Of a stretch of 64,000 bases of DNA, positions 1-14,300 are shown one piece after another (within the stretch, counting starts at the first letter, position 1; each line of letters begins with the position of its first letter). Under the pieces are notes generated by a model that was not told the DNA's origin, did no database searches, and saw only the letters and a program-made list of their open reading frames with translations. Source of the DNA: Theristus sp. LFF4_11 (taxonomy: Eukaryota > Nematoda > Chromadorea > Monhysterida > Xyalidae); contig JASANC010002463.1 of assembly GCA_030248135.1 (NCBI GenBank), forward strand, positions 42,499-106,498. The letters run 5' to 3'. Position numbers and translations under genes: made by a program.

Positions 1-2391
1 AGCGGTTGCCTTTGCTGCATTTTTATGCGCAAATATTGCGTTGCGTTGTTGTTGTGCTAGTCTGCCTGTCTCTCCTCTCATTGCAGACAAGAGACATTGA
101 ATCGATCAGATAGATACACGGGGAGTGCCGTATTTTTGTGGTACGTTGTTTTTTCACGAAAACAGTGAAAAGACTTGTGGAAAACGCCAAATGTCAACGT
201 GGAACATGCGAAAGTTCAAAATGAAAGTGTTCTTTTTGTCAATAATTTTGGAATAACTTCTGAATTTTGAACACGTCAGTGTTTTCTACGGATTTTCAAA
301 AAAAAAAGACAATCAACGGTGAACATCTGCCGGTTTTTGCGCTTCATATCAAACAGTTGAAATGTACATATTTATCAAAGTGCATAATAATAATAATAAT
401 AATAGCAGCGGAGCAAAGTGAACAAGACCCCGCGCAACAACAGATGTTGTCATTCGTTACTTTGCCCCGGTATGGTCAAGACAATCGTGGTGAATTGTGA
501 ACGTGGCTAGGATTGGGACAAGAGAAATAGTGAATCGATAAAACATCAATGACAGAGCGAGACACGTGTCCCTTGTCCAGCATGTAATTTCTAGACCGCG
601 CTGACCAACCGACCATTCGTATTGGACAGAATATTATTCATACCGTTCATTCAGCACGTATACGCAACATGTTCGCACGTGTGCGTGTGTGTGTGTTGTG
701 CCAAATGTTGGGCATCTGGCGGTTGTACGATATCTACTATAGTTGGGTAAAACGGCCGTATGTTCACTTGGGTAAGGTTTTACCCAATTTTGGAAATTGG
801 GCAGATTCATGTCGGAATGTGAGTGTTGCAATGTTTTAGTTGATCTTGGACATAAAACTGTTTGTGAGTTTTTTGGTCGGACAATTTGCAACTGGACAAC
901 GTAGTAATAGTAGTGGACTGGACTGGCTTGAACAAACTAGACTGAAAAACGGAGACTACTTTTTGGTGCTGTGTTGTTGTTGGCTGCGTTTTGCTTGTTG
1001 TTTATATTCTTTCAAGAGATTCGTATAAGCGTGGTAAAAAGTCGATAATTTTTTTTTAAACTGCTGAATTTTTCATTTTCATTGTCAATTGTCCTGGTCG
1101 TCCAGTACAAGTTGCGTTGAAGCTGATTGGTTGTCCGAGGGGTAAAGTGACCAATCAGTGTTCCTGGCCAGATGGTTATAGATTTTCAAGATTTGGTTTT
1201 CATTTGCCTGTGGTTTGATGTGCTCAACAAGAAGCTATACGAATAGTAACTTCATAACCGTCAAAGTTTTTCTTTTTTTGCAGTTTCCAGTTATCTGTTT
1301 CTTACCGCCAACCTAGAGTCAATAGATGCATTTGGCCCGCAGCTAGCTAGACACGAGTCCCCACCCCTAGCTGCGGTATGCTCCCGAGCAGACGCCAGAC
1401 CCAGTTTCTGTTTTCGGTTTGTATGAAACGGTGGCAGCTGCCACGCATATAGCCAGACAACGTTCGGACGATATTCCAAAAATAGCTTATTGCTTATTCG
1501 CGTTTTGCGCGCCATGCTGTGGTGGCTGAAATGATGCTGCGTGTATTTCGATTTTGCGCCAGTATTTCACAGATATTTTCCGTACTAATACAGTTTTGAG
1601 GTTTGTTTTTAGTGTTGGTTGAAAGTATCGTTTGTTTTTAGTGTTGGTTGAAAGTATCCAGCTTTGTGAACCGTTGTTAGCTGTTGAAATTTCGAGGGTC
1701 AGGTTTAGCTTGTTGTTGTTTGTTGTTATAGGACGTAATGTGGTGCAAAAATGCGCCGTTGTTTATGGTTGCAGTTTCATGATGTGTTCGCTTTGTTCTG
1801 GGGTCTTGGACGCATGAAATATTCATGCTTTTTGGTCATTATTTGAGTTGCCAACAGTAGTTTTAAGTCAGTTTGAAGTTTTTGAATTATTGAATTTTAA
1901 TTAATTTCGAAATCATAACAACATCGGTTCCAACAAAATGTTCTTTTATCAAACGACCTTGAGACGTTCAAACCAACAATTGCCTGTGAAACTGCACACG
2001 TGCGTGCACTTTGTGGTGTTTATGAAAGCGAAACACTATTTTAAAACGTAAAACGTCATGTAAACTATAATGCAACTGCTGTACACTGTTATTGTTCAAC
2101 CTATTTTGTGGTTGTGGTTGGTGTTGGTGTGGTGTGGGCAAAACATTTTTCATAAAAACAGACAAGTGTACAGTTTTTCAATACAGTTCTCATGTTTCAA
2201 TGTTCTGCGAAATGCTGCTGTGCGCTGTGTTTTGTTTTTTGTTGTTTTGCAACGTGGAGCCCGTTTGTTTTTCAATTTCAACTTTTTTAGCGTTTCTGGA
2301 CACTGGTCAAACAGCGTGAAAAAATCTCCGACAAAATGTAGCCCGAAAATAAAATTGGGTAACATTTCGGGATTTGGGCTGAAATAAATGC
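1..2391. other. Upstream sequence with no confident gene
   Basis: No long reading frame here looks like a protein I know. There is a short TAA-repeat run near 385-404. One stretch, 1284-1375, has exon-like form: it follows a pyrimidine tract ending in CAG, is open for 30 codons in one frame, and ends at a GT donor. It might be a 5' exon of the gene that starts at 2392, but no acceptor lies just before 2392 to join them. A CTGATTGG / CCAATCAG hairpin lies near 1118-1165. Confidence 0.4.
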
Positions 2392-5300
2392 ATGGGTTCG
2401 TTGCTGTCGCGCGACAACGAAGATGAAGCGGCTGACGAAGAACAATTGAATCGCGGGAAAATCGGCCAAAAAACGTTAGGAAACGGGCGAAAGTCCCGCA
2501 GTTCAAAATTCGCCCCAATTCGGAAACCCCGTGGGCGGCCACTGAAACGAAATTTTCTGCGAACATTGAAATCTACTACGAAAAAAAGAGTTCACCCAAT
2601 TTTCGACCGCAAAAAGATGGCCATTTTTCGAGGTAGTGTACTTGACTGATTGATGCGGCAACATTTTATTGCTCCAGTTTCTGAGAAGCTCTCAAATGGA
2701 GTGAACTATTTCGGTGTCACAAGATGACTCGCACTCATAGAGCCCTGAAATAAACCACTTTCCTAATTGTTTTCCGAATTGTAAAACAAAAGTGTCCGCA
2801 GTTTGGTTTTTCTTCAGTGAATTTGGTGAATTTCAGCCATCGGAGAATTCATACCTACCCTGGTAGTGAATCGGGTACCCAACCCGGATAGACTGCTAGG
2901 CCTAGGCGGTCGACGCCGGTCGTCGATTGCGGTGACCGACCACTCGACGCTTGAACCCAATTTTAGCAAGTCTCACGTAATTTCACAATATCGCCGACGA
3001 CCAATCAGCGTACGGCGTCCAATTCAAACGCGCAGCCACTCCGCTTGCCTTACGGCATGCCACAAATAAAAACAAAAGTCTAATTCGTGTCATCATGATT
3101 GCAGAGTCCGTCGACGGTGACACGGCCGACGCCGACCCGTTTGGTGCAACGAGAACGTCGGAAAACTCAAAAGCGCCACTACGCCGTCGCATGTCCACCG
3201 AGGACGACGACGACGTCGTTGTTGAGATGGACGAGCCAACAAAGATCATGAAGGAGATGGTCGACTAGTGAGTCGAGATTCATTTGGCTCTCCGAATTTC
3301 ATGCTGTTCACACAGTTTTATCGGAGTTTCCTGCTTTTTCGCGAAATCAAATGGATGGATGGAGATAATGATCGGATCGGATAAATTTTCGATTGTCGTT
3401 TGTTGTCGAGTAGCGCCAAAATTCGTATCGCCGCGCTGGTCTGCGAAACAACCACAAAAAACGTGCAACAACTTTTTTCGACTGAATAAACACAAACATA
3501 ACTGAATTATTGTCTCATAAAATCCCCGCATTCCCATTCACAGTTTCTCGCCGTCGAAGTTGGTCAACCCGAACGACCCTCGCCTGCGCACGATGATCGA
3601 GAGCATCAAGCGGCACATCTTCGCGCCGTCTACTGCTGCTGCATCAGCGGCCGAATCGGCAGACGCAGACGAGAATGACGGTTCGTTGCTGTTCGGTTTG
3701 TTTGCGTGGTTACATTTTTGCCATTTGACTTAGTGTTTTATCGGTTCAGTTCAGTTTTTGTTCAACATTTTGAACACACGCAAAATATTGCAAGAATCAT
3801 AGACCAACGTCGGTTTGGTACATTACCCTGAAACTTGTGAAAAACGCACAAAAAACGTATCTGTCGCGAGATGTCAAGTCAAAGTATGTTGTTGCGCTCA
3901 AAGGACAAAGTGTCACACCAGGGTTGCAGTTGAAAAATTTTCAGCTATCTATCCAGCTCTTGAAATTTCGCCAAATCTGCGACAACCCGAAGAGTCCATC
4001 ATTGTGCAGGTTCGCCATCGAGCAGCAGTGCACCTTCCGGTGCGCCCATCATCTCCAACGGTCACCACCACCACGCTCCGCCCAATCGTGCGTCGACGTC
4101 GTCGTCGCGTCGCGGCAGCAGTCAAGCGCCGAGCGTCGTTGGAGCGGCGACACGAGCGCAATCGCGCGCCAGCAGCCGTCAGTCGTCGGTCGCCGACCAA
4201 GGTGAGCGTGCCTTCGATTGACGACAGTGCAGAACACAACAAACAACACAGGCGCGCGCTCTGTTGGCGCGGCAAACAGTGAGAGTTGTTTGTTTAAAGA
4301 CACAATGCCAGAACGTCACACACAACACAAACACACTGGCACAGAGTCTTGCGCTGTGTGTGACTTGTCCATATGTTGTGTTTTCTTATGATTGTGTTCA
4401 ATTGGATTACAAGGTGAGAGCACCTTGCCAGGACGACGGCTCGCACTTGTTTGATGCCGATCATCCAACACAAACACACAGGCACACATGCATAACTATT
4501 GCAAAAACGCACAAACACACTGGCACACGTCTTTCCCAGAGCGCTCAACGGCGGCAGTGTCACCGAGTCCCTCGAACGCCTCCTCGCAGCAGCAGCAGCA
4601 GCCGTCGTTTGCGGCGCATTTCTCGCAGCGAACGTTGGGCTTGGTTCGGACGGCGTCGTTTACCAGTGAGTTTTTTTATTGTTTGTTTTTTATCAAATCC
4701 CAAAATATGTACATTCGCTCGCGCGATGCCGTCAGTCGATAGTGCCGAATGAATTTCTATCTTTCTTGGTAGAGTCCATCATTGTCCACGCTATATCGTG
4801 CCTCGCCTCGTCAAAAGACGGAATGCATTACTGAGTTTACCCTGGTCATGCAAAACCTGGCGCATAAAACATCCTCTTTCGTTCGTATAACGCAAAAAAA
4901 CCGTTGACGCTGAATTGTAATTGTAACTTTTTATGCAACATGGATGTTGAAATGCGATCGTAGAAGCATGAATAAAGTTTTTTACCATCAAACATAATTT
5001 GTCACGTATGAAACATTGAACGTGAACGTTGAACATGAACATTAAACATGAGCATATTGACGATGAACATAAAACATGAACATCGATTGAACGATGAACA
5101 TGAACATCGAACTTGAACATTGAACATGAACATTAAACACGAATCATGAACATTAAACATGACCAACTGCAGACCTGAACGACTCGATCAGCACACCGGC
5201 GTCGTCCTCGGCCGTCTCATCGAGCAGCCCGTCGGCCTCAACGAGCGGCTCGCGATTTCTGTCGTTGCACGCCGCGGTGACGCCGGCGAGCGCGATGAAC

Positions 5301-8300
5301 TTTCACGAGCGCAAATTGCAGCGCACATTGAAAGCGCGCTTCGATCTACGGAGGCAGCGGCTGAGCGCGCGGCGGCCGCGCACCGAGCACGTGCCGCTGA
5401 TTGGTGCGCGTTGTTGCGATTTCAGACTTGACACAATATTGAACGTTTTTTTGTTGAAAAGAATGATGGGTTTTGAGATTGTGTGATTGGTTCGGCTTCA
5501 TTCAGAGAAACGGTATCAAACTGGTGATTAGGAATGGATGAGTATTGGCGTCGGGCGGCTTACTCTACAGTACTCTCTCTAATATCGCCTTCTAACAGAA
5601 TGTTCCGATGTCTAGCAAACTGTTTCGCAGACGTCGAAGAGCACCAGTTGCCGGCGGAGTTGCGTCACACGTACGAACAGCTGCTGGACACGCACGAGCA
5701 CGACGCGGTGGTCGTCTATGACGCGTTGGTGAAGGCGTTGAGGGAGTACTACTGCAAACGCACCTGGCAGGACAATGTGCAGGTCGGTGCGGAGGGTGTA
5801 TTGCGATTGTGCGGTGCGGTAGTAGTGCAGTATGTTTCGTCAAATCTGTCACCATTCTTTCTGTGTTCTGCGAAAGAATCGGGACTAGCAGAGCACACGA
5901 AACTTCATTGATTTTTTTGCATAATTACCGGCGATCGGGTTTGGCTTTAATCAAGAACATTTTATGCCTAAAATGTCTTCTGTCTTTCTGGTCCAAACCT
6001 GATCTCGTTCTTTTTTATTTTTCAAGCTTTGTACTCTTCTATAAAAAATGATGACAGTCAGGTTGAAAGAAACGTACTCCACTCGTCAGTAGCCGGAAAA
6101 CAACACATTCGAAGGCGTTCTGAGAGCAAATTCGAAATTTTCAGAGATTAGTACGCGAAGCGGTCTTGAAACTGTTGCTGCTGGAGCCGAACACAATTGG
6201 TACGAAATACCAACGTCACTATGCCGATGAGACCCATTGCACGAACCGGAGAGTCTGCGAGTCCGTTGTTTTTTTGGCTGTTTTCTTTTGGTTTTTTTAA
6301 AGTTTATTTTTGATTCATAGTTTCATGGTGTGCAGAGTTTTCTATTTATCTATCTGATCTGAATTTGAATGGAATGCTGTGTTTTATTGTATAAAACGCG
6401 TTGATTGGTTGAAAATTTAATTTTCAGATTGTTCAAAATAGATTTTTGTGAAAAAGACACATTTCTGCCGCATTTTCAGGTACGAAGTTCAAGTGTTGCT
6501 GCGGTTTTACGTGGCCGATGAATCACATGAAGCAGCCAGCACCGTTTCCATAGGAATTCCGCCAAATGATGAACTCAATGAAATGGTAACTGCTTGAGTT
6601 TTTTATTTGAAATCTCATGTATCTAGATACCTTGTTTTCGCGCCCAGGAAAGAGACATTTATGACTTCTATAGCAACTGAGTTGCAGCATTGTTTTCGCT
6701 TTCTTTTTTGATTAGTTCCGTTGATCTTCTGGCTGTGCAACCAATCAGCGTTCACCGTTGTTTATCCAGTGCCCGCTTATCGTCCTATTTTGACAGATTC
6801 GTCGATCAGAATACTGGAAAAAGTAAATACAAATGTAAAAACATGTGAATTTTACATTTTTTTCAGATTGTCACATATCTGCGATTGATCTCGTTCACTG
6901 CAAACGCGCAGCGGATGAACGCCTTTCTCGACAATACGCTTGTTGATGAGTCGGTTTTTTTAGTTTTTCTTTGTTTTCTTCCGTGTTTCGTGAGTATTTT
7001 CGCACTTGTGACATGTGCTTTGCTAGAGAGCGCGTGTTTCAACGCACGCACATTCATGGATGTGTTCAGAAGACATAGCGTTTCATATCAATTCACGGCT
7101 TGCTTCAGCGCTTGAAATAAAGTGAGAAGCGGAAGGAATTGTTGTTGTTTCGTTGCACTAGGGATGTGAAGTGAAGTGAAGTGAATAAGATGCTACATCA
7201 TCCATTCATGAACGGGCCTGCGCATTAAACCTTGCTAGTTGCACAAAAGCCGTGTTTGTCAAATGAAATGACATTTTGCAAAATAGCAGTTCGTTGTTTT
7301 TTAGATTTATCGACCAACTTCCACACCGTGTACTCGCGGTCTATGAAGCGATCGAACGTGATCTGGCGTCGGTGCCTGAGCTGCCCGTTGTTCGACAGTA
7401 CAGGGTGTGTTGTTGCTGTTGTTTTCAACGCTTTTATTGCTTTGTTGAAGTTTCGCTAACTCACTCCGGAATTGTTTTGCACACGGCACAAAAAATACGC
7501 ACAAATCATTGGTATTTGAATCATCAAAATACAATCCACAGCAATCCCGCGTCAGTCGCGCTACCGATCTCACCTAATTCACTTTTTGGCTGCATTTGGA
7601 ATGTCGATGTCATTTATCTATAAGTCGCATCGGCACGGCATGTTACATTTTTACCCAATTTTTTATTACCCACCGTTTTACCCAAAAACAGGATTACCAG
7701 CGGTCGCTGGATCGTCGACCGTCGCTGAAAAAAGCGCACCTCCAAAGGAAAGGCTCCACGGCCTCAGACGCCTCCTCGTCGGTGTTTGCTGACAGCATTC
7801 ACGGTCGAGGTATTGGTTTGGTTTTGTTTTTTGACGACTACGTTTTTTGTTCTAATAGGCAATTTGAAGAACGTGAATCTTGTAAGTAGCCAGCTAGTAT
7901 GATCTACCATTGTGAAGCAGATGCAGCCGATCAAATCAGTAGCGCGTTGGATTTTCGAACTCTGACTTGCTCTTATTGATTAGATTTGTGTTTTAGTTAC
8001 AGGTGTTACTGTTTGTTATGACCTATTTTTTAAACGTGTCCCACTGAAATGACGTCATGTGCCGCCAAACATGCGCTTGCCGTTCACAGCAAACCAGACT
8101 TTCCGTTTAGCCGATTTCTTCCCGTAAACAAATGGTGAATGTCAAATCAGTCACACCAAACTGACATTTTAGTAAGCCTGTACTTTGACAAACGGGCGTT
8201 TTTCATACAAATAACGTCATTTTAGTCCGGACACGTTTGAATAAATCGACAATAGTTAGTACACTACACGGCTGTCTTCTTGTTAGTATGCGCTGCTAAT

Positions 8301-11300
8301 TGCCGATGTTGCATAATATTCCATGCGTCGTTTAATGAACGTGCCAGCCATCAGTCTGTTGTTCTTGCACGCGCGACCAGCTCTTGATTGGTTGCATTCA
8401 AACTGGGAGGTATGCTGATTGGCCATTCAGACATAACGCAGCCAATCAGCGTGCCAGACACTTTTGACTGCATCGTCTCATGCGTTCAGCTTCTAATCTG
8501 TCATATTCGTCTGTTCTTGATGAAACCCGGCTGTCACGGAAAATTCAAGTGAAAAAAAATGAATGCCAACAGCAACTAAGCAGCTGATAATATGTACAAA
8601 CAAGCGCCCGTATAAAATATTGATTTTTTACGCGGCGGCACTAGCAGTGCAGCGCGCAAGCCCAGTTTACTATCAGCGTCTGTGATGTCACACACATGAC
8701 GTGACGTGCGTTTTTGTTGCACGCTATTGCGTCTATCTGTGCGTTCAGTCTTCTCAGTGTTTAGAAGAGCAAATGTAGTTGAAGCATTGTACGCAGTTTC
8801 TTGCGCACGTCGGTGGAACAGCAACTGATATGGCGGTGTTAGTCCGTTCAGTGTTGTTTGCTGTGTGTTTTTCGGCCTTTGATGTGGAATAGTGAATATG
8901 TTATGAAGAGTTCCTAGAAACACGCGTTTTTTGGAATGCTAGATTGGCTGCCACTTGCATTCTGCTGCGCTGGTTGGTTTGAATTGCTCGATTTGATTAC
9001 AGGATTGGTTTTTGACGTATGATCTTAATTCGTGTAAAAAACTGAATCCCGAAATAACGATTACTAAATAACGATTACAACGAAATAGTAACTACAAGTA
9101 AATAGCGTTCTGTTCATTTTTGCCACTGTTGAACATTCCATCAAATCAAAGCGGAGCAACATTCGTTTCGAACGTCACAGCTGTAGATCACAAAATTCTT
9201 TACAGTCACAAGATGTATGTTTTTTAATTGACAAACACGGACAGAAATCTTCAGCTCAACATTCGGCTTCAAAGGCGAGTTTTTAAGTGATAAAAACTTT
9301 CAAGTCAACTTTCAAGTCAACTTTCAGCTCAACTTTCAGCTCCAAAATCGACGAGCGTCACGCGCGCCACCCGGTGCACCCGCAGTCGATCGCCATTCAC
9401 GTCGGCCTCCAGTAGTCATTCGGTGGAATTGGGCGTCACGCCAGCTGTCATGTCGCCAACTGGTTGGTTGTACAGTCGAACTCTAAATAATGGGCGATCA
9501 GGTGATTGGTTGGTTGGTGTTTACGTGATGCGTGCTTTCTGTGCAGGACAGACTCCGCGCCTCCGCAGCAATGCCTGCACTGGAAGCATGCATCGCGTGA
9601 TCACCAATCAATCAGCTGATTTGCCTATAATTTACAGTTCGACTGTAGTTTGTTATTAATTTACCCTGTTGGTGTCTGGACACGGTCTTGCTTCAAACCG
9701 TTGTGATCTACTTATAGAATTGAAGAGAAATGACTGAAAAGAAAACTGAAGTGAACTTGCTTCAATAATCTAGCCAGGTGAACCATGATCGCGCTCCGGC
9801 ATGCACGGTTTGTCGCATTTCACTAAGCCGCACTGATTGGTTGTTCTGCAGCACAATTCAGCCAATCAGCGTGCTAAGAGTCTCTGATTGCTTTGTTTTT
9901 CAATAGCAGGCAAATCATCAACGCGCCCCTGCACACAATCAACGGACCACACTCAGCCGACGGCAGCGCCGAGCTCCCCATCGCAACTGACATCGATCCG
10001 TCGCGCCGCGATGTCGCCGCCGCCGCCGCTCGCAGCGCCGCAAAACGGCGAGAAACTGCCGTACGCGCTGTTGCGACTGTTGAACCGCGAGGATTTCGAG
10101 AAGCGAGATCAACTACAACAACAACAGGCGAAGACGACGATGAAATCGGTGAGACGGACACGGACAAATACTGCCGAGCGAGGTGTTATTTGGCCCGGCA
10201 GGCACTGCCGTAGCGGGAATGGAAGAGTGGACATTGGTGGAAGATGATGATTGGTCTCTTTTTTAGTTGATTGACTTTGAGGTTCGATTGAGTGGATGGT
10301 TTGTTCGCTTTGATAATCGATGCTATGTGCGCTGTTGTTTTCACCCGCGACGATTCGGATTGGCTGGATTCGAATGGAGCACGCTGATTGGTCGCGACAT
10401 ATGGACCCGTTAAAAGTTGATGTTGTACGTGTACCTGTTAAACCCATAAAATGGTTTTTCACATGGAAAACATGAGGTGTGCCAAATTTTGAACTTTTTT
10501 CAGGATTCGAACCGAGGCGTCAAACGACGACGATCGTCAAAATGGTCAACGGGTGATGTTTCAAGTCAACCTAAAGAGGACACGAGCGAGAGTGACGTCA
10601 GCGATCTGGTGACTCCGCCCCCGAAACTGTCGCCGCCCATGAGAAAACGCGCAAAATTGACGCAGAATCTAGAGGATGCGAAATCGTTTAAACCAACCGA
10701 CGAAAAATCAGGAAGGGAAAAGGACGAAAAGAAGCGACGACGACGGAAACGACTTGGTGAGGAATTGTATTTTTTGTGTTTTCGCTCATCCGGTTTCTGC
10801 TTCCTCCCTGGTATATTGTAGTTGACATGTAACCAAACAACATTTCGCAATCGATTAACTGCCTGTCGTTAATTGGTTGATTGCGTTGTGTAATTTTTGC
10901 TGGGCCATTTTTATACCAGTGATGTTGTTTTGCCACGAATGACAACGATGACGTTTGAGAGTCTGTTGGGTTTCTCTGAACAAAAATGGAAGAATCTGCC
11001 TGTGTGCAGATTCGATTTTTTTAACAACTGGCAACTACAACCATTTTCTTGCCGTATGCGGCGGACGAATGGTGGAGGACGACTTTCGAAACTGCGAGGT
11101 CAAAATGCAAAATAAAAAACCAACAAAAGAAATGCAATTGCGTTCCAGTGGTACCGGACACGCCAGTGGAGAAACAGTTGACCGCCTCCGAACGACGACG
11201 ACGACGCAGCCGCTTGAGTCGATCCGGCGAGCGATCGGACGTGGACGACGAGAAAGAGGAGGACACGATCGTGCGAGAGTCACCCGTGAAACGACTGAAA

Positions 11301-14300
11301 CTAGCGGCCAATGGTGAGCAAGTGAATGGACAGCTCGCATTCAGGGGGCAGAGTGGTGCGGTTTCCCACTGGTCTTCATGGGGGCAGGGCACAGAGCACA
11401 TCACAAACCGTGGGGTGTCGGACAAGAGAGCATTCATGCAGTTTGGTTCACTTGTGTGTTGGTGTGCCGTGGAACCGAGCTTTTTCGTGTTTCCGGAAAG
11501 AATGGCTTATTTCCAGGAAAGCCGATTTTTTTGTCTCTTATGGGTGAAACGCGCTGATCTGATTGGAGACGCGAAACAGGAGTCCAGTCAGCGAATCAGT
11601 TCGCTCACCCCTCCGATTTTAGGCAAATACATATCAAGTCAATTTGGTCGAGCGAAACAAAACTCCAAAAAATTCGACATTGAAAATAATTTTTATTACC
11701 AACTACAGTCTATCACGCTAATATATGCAACTCGCTGATTGGTCGGCTCCTCACGCTCCGCACCCTGGGAACGGGATTCAAAAAAAATGTTTTTTTGTTG
11801 TTCAGCGGTTTGTTTTTGTTGTTTTCATGCCGAAAAAACATTCTAAATAAAAAACTACCAAATTCCAAAAATTTGCATTGGTCACAATGCCAAAAAAATG
11901 TCTTTTTTGGTTGATTGACTGCGACGACGTCGTCTATGGTTTTTGGTTTAGTTTTTGCCTTTAGGCATGAAAAGAGCGTGCCGCCGCTGGCCGCTACTGT
12001 GTGTCCGAAGCACAGAGAAGAAGAACACAGCAGGTGACAGTATTTATTGACAATGTGAACAATCTTTGAACAACAATGAATGGACATGGCGCACCCAATG
12101 AATCAATTGTTAAAAGCGGGATGAAAACCGTCGAAATCGTTGGAAGCAAGCTTTGTTATTTTGTTTGTTTGTTTTAAATTTGTTTTGAACACGCAGCAGC
12201 GGCCAGCGGTACGTTTGAAAGCAAAAATTCTCGACGACGTCGTCGCCGTCAATCAACCAAAAAAACTTCAGTTTACTAATTTTTTACCAATTCAAACGTT
12301 TGGAATTTTGTAGTTTTTGATTTAGAATTTTTTCGGCATGGAAAAAAATGAAAACAAACCGCTGAACAACAAAAAAACATGATATTTTCTGAATCCCGTT
12401 CCCAGGGTGCGGAGCGTGAGGAGCCGACCAATCAGCGAGTTGCATATATTAGCGTGATAGACTGTAAACTGATTTGAAAAACGAACCCGTTGTTTCACAA
12501 GCCAACAGTCGGTGTCTACATCAATCATCTCTTCCTCCTACAGCCCGTCTCAGTCCGCGCCAGCATCCGTCCACCCGTGAGCAGCTCGCCAGTCTCGTCC
12601 GATTGTGCATCAAGCGTAAGATCAGTCGATCGAAGCTGAAAACGGCGATCGCGAGCAGCGGCGGCGTCACGGCGAACGGCCGCAAACGCGCCAACCAGCG
12701 GCAATTTCCAGCCGGAAACGCGACGAAAAACGCGGCGGCGGCGTCGAATCCGGCGGCGATGTGCCTTCGCTCGGCCGTCGACTCGAGTCAACAGCAGCGA
12801 ACGCCTAGTCCGACTCTGATGGACGCGTCATTGAGCCAGTCGTTGGGCAAGAACGCACTGCTTCAAGAGCTGCTGCTCTCTGACAGTAGTCCGGAGAAGT
12901 CGCCGCTGAAGTCGCAGGTGACTGCTGGTTTTCTGTTCAGTCTTCATGGGTAAAAGTTTTCATGAGAACTCCCCTCCACTCCCCACCATGTCGGTAGTTA
13001 GCGCGAATAGGGGCGTGGGATGGACGGCTCACCCTTGCCACGTGCGAAGGACAAACAGTAAGTCCCGCTGTATTCTACTCCTGAGCTCCCAGGGATCATG
13101 TTTTCAGTCCGGTATTGATGATATGATGAATATTAGCAACGCACACGGCTGGTCCACGCTGATTCGCTCTATTCTGTGTTTCAACAACCAATCAACATGT
13201 TATCTCAGTTTTCAGTCAGTCGAACATGGTGGCTCTGAACAAAAAAACACCCGGAATGCTTCCCTTCCAGGAGTCACCGCCGCCGCCCCACCTGACGCCG
13301 CAGAAGCAGAATCGCGCCGCGCACCAAAACTCGTCATCGTCGAGTGTCACAAACAAAAAAACCGAACACCAGGCAGCGTTCCATTTTCGACGACGTCGTT
13401 CGCTCGCAAACAACAGCTCAACAACCAAAAGCGCAGCTAATCAAAAGTCCACGAGCGCAAGCACACGTCTGCGGAGGCCGACAGCGGCGAGAGCAACAGC
13501 AAGCACAACAGCGGCTGGCTCGAGGCTGGCCGTCGCAGCTTCGGCGTCCGTCTCCGACCACCAGCAAACGCCGCAATTGAGCTCACCGGAGCAATCGTCG
13601 ATGCGCGTACTCGTAGAGCCGGTGACGCCGTCTGCCTTTGAACAGGTCAGCCAGCGCGAAACCCCCCGCCCTCTCGGCCTCTCGACCCTGCGACCGGACA
13701 CACCAGACCGGCCCAATAATGCCAATACCCGTCACGCAACTTGTGCAGCAGTAGAATGTTTTTTTTTAGAAAGCACTTGCGTCTGCGGCAGTTTTTGTTT
13801 TGCCGCGTCGCGCATTCCTGCGCACACGCACAGAACAGAAATGGGAAGAATACGAATGCCGGTGTACAAAAAAATACAATGAAGCGTGCTTTTGAAACAA
13901 AATTTCTGAACGGCTAAAAGTTTGAGGACATGCCAAAAAATGGTTTCTAAAATGGCGTCCAATACTTTTTTGCTGTAAAAAACCCAGCCGTCTTGAGCCC
14001 ATTGCTCTGTCAAGCCAGTGTGGCTCCGTTTGCAGCGCTGGAGTCAACTGCCGCAATCCGCCGTCGATCACTACAAGTCGAGTGTACGCCGGATTCGCAT
14101 GCAAGCTAGTCGCCAGAAAAAAGCTAATTCCGCAAACGGCCATGCGGACGCAAATGGTGCCAGTGAGAATGCGGACACCAGCAACGGTGGTACACCGCTC
14201 ACTGCGGAACAGGAGGTGCCGTGAGGAGGGGTTGTTGAGTTTGAGGGGTTTTGTGGTTGTTGTTGTTGTTATGATTTTAGACGATGTTTTTAACCAGGGC

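Noticed and set aside
2150..2566. 138-codon frame on the - strand
   Set aside because: Overlaps the better supported first Treslin exon on + and has no recognisable domain or splice structure.
5008..5162. CRISPR-like array
   Set aside because: Short degenerate units with no distinct spacers, in an animal intron; a minisatellite.
9893..10213. Alternative frame through Treslin exon 9910-10148 (106 codons)
   Set aside because: It ends in a phase that runs into a stop in the next exon, whereas the other frame joins 10504 cleanly.
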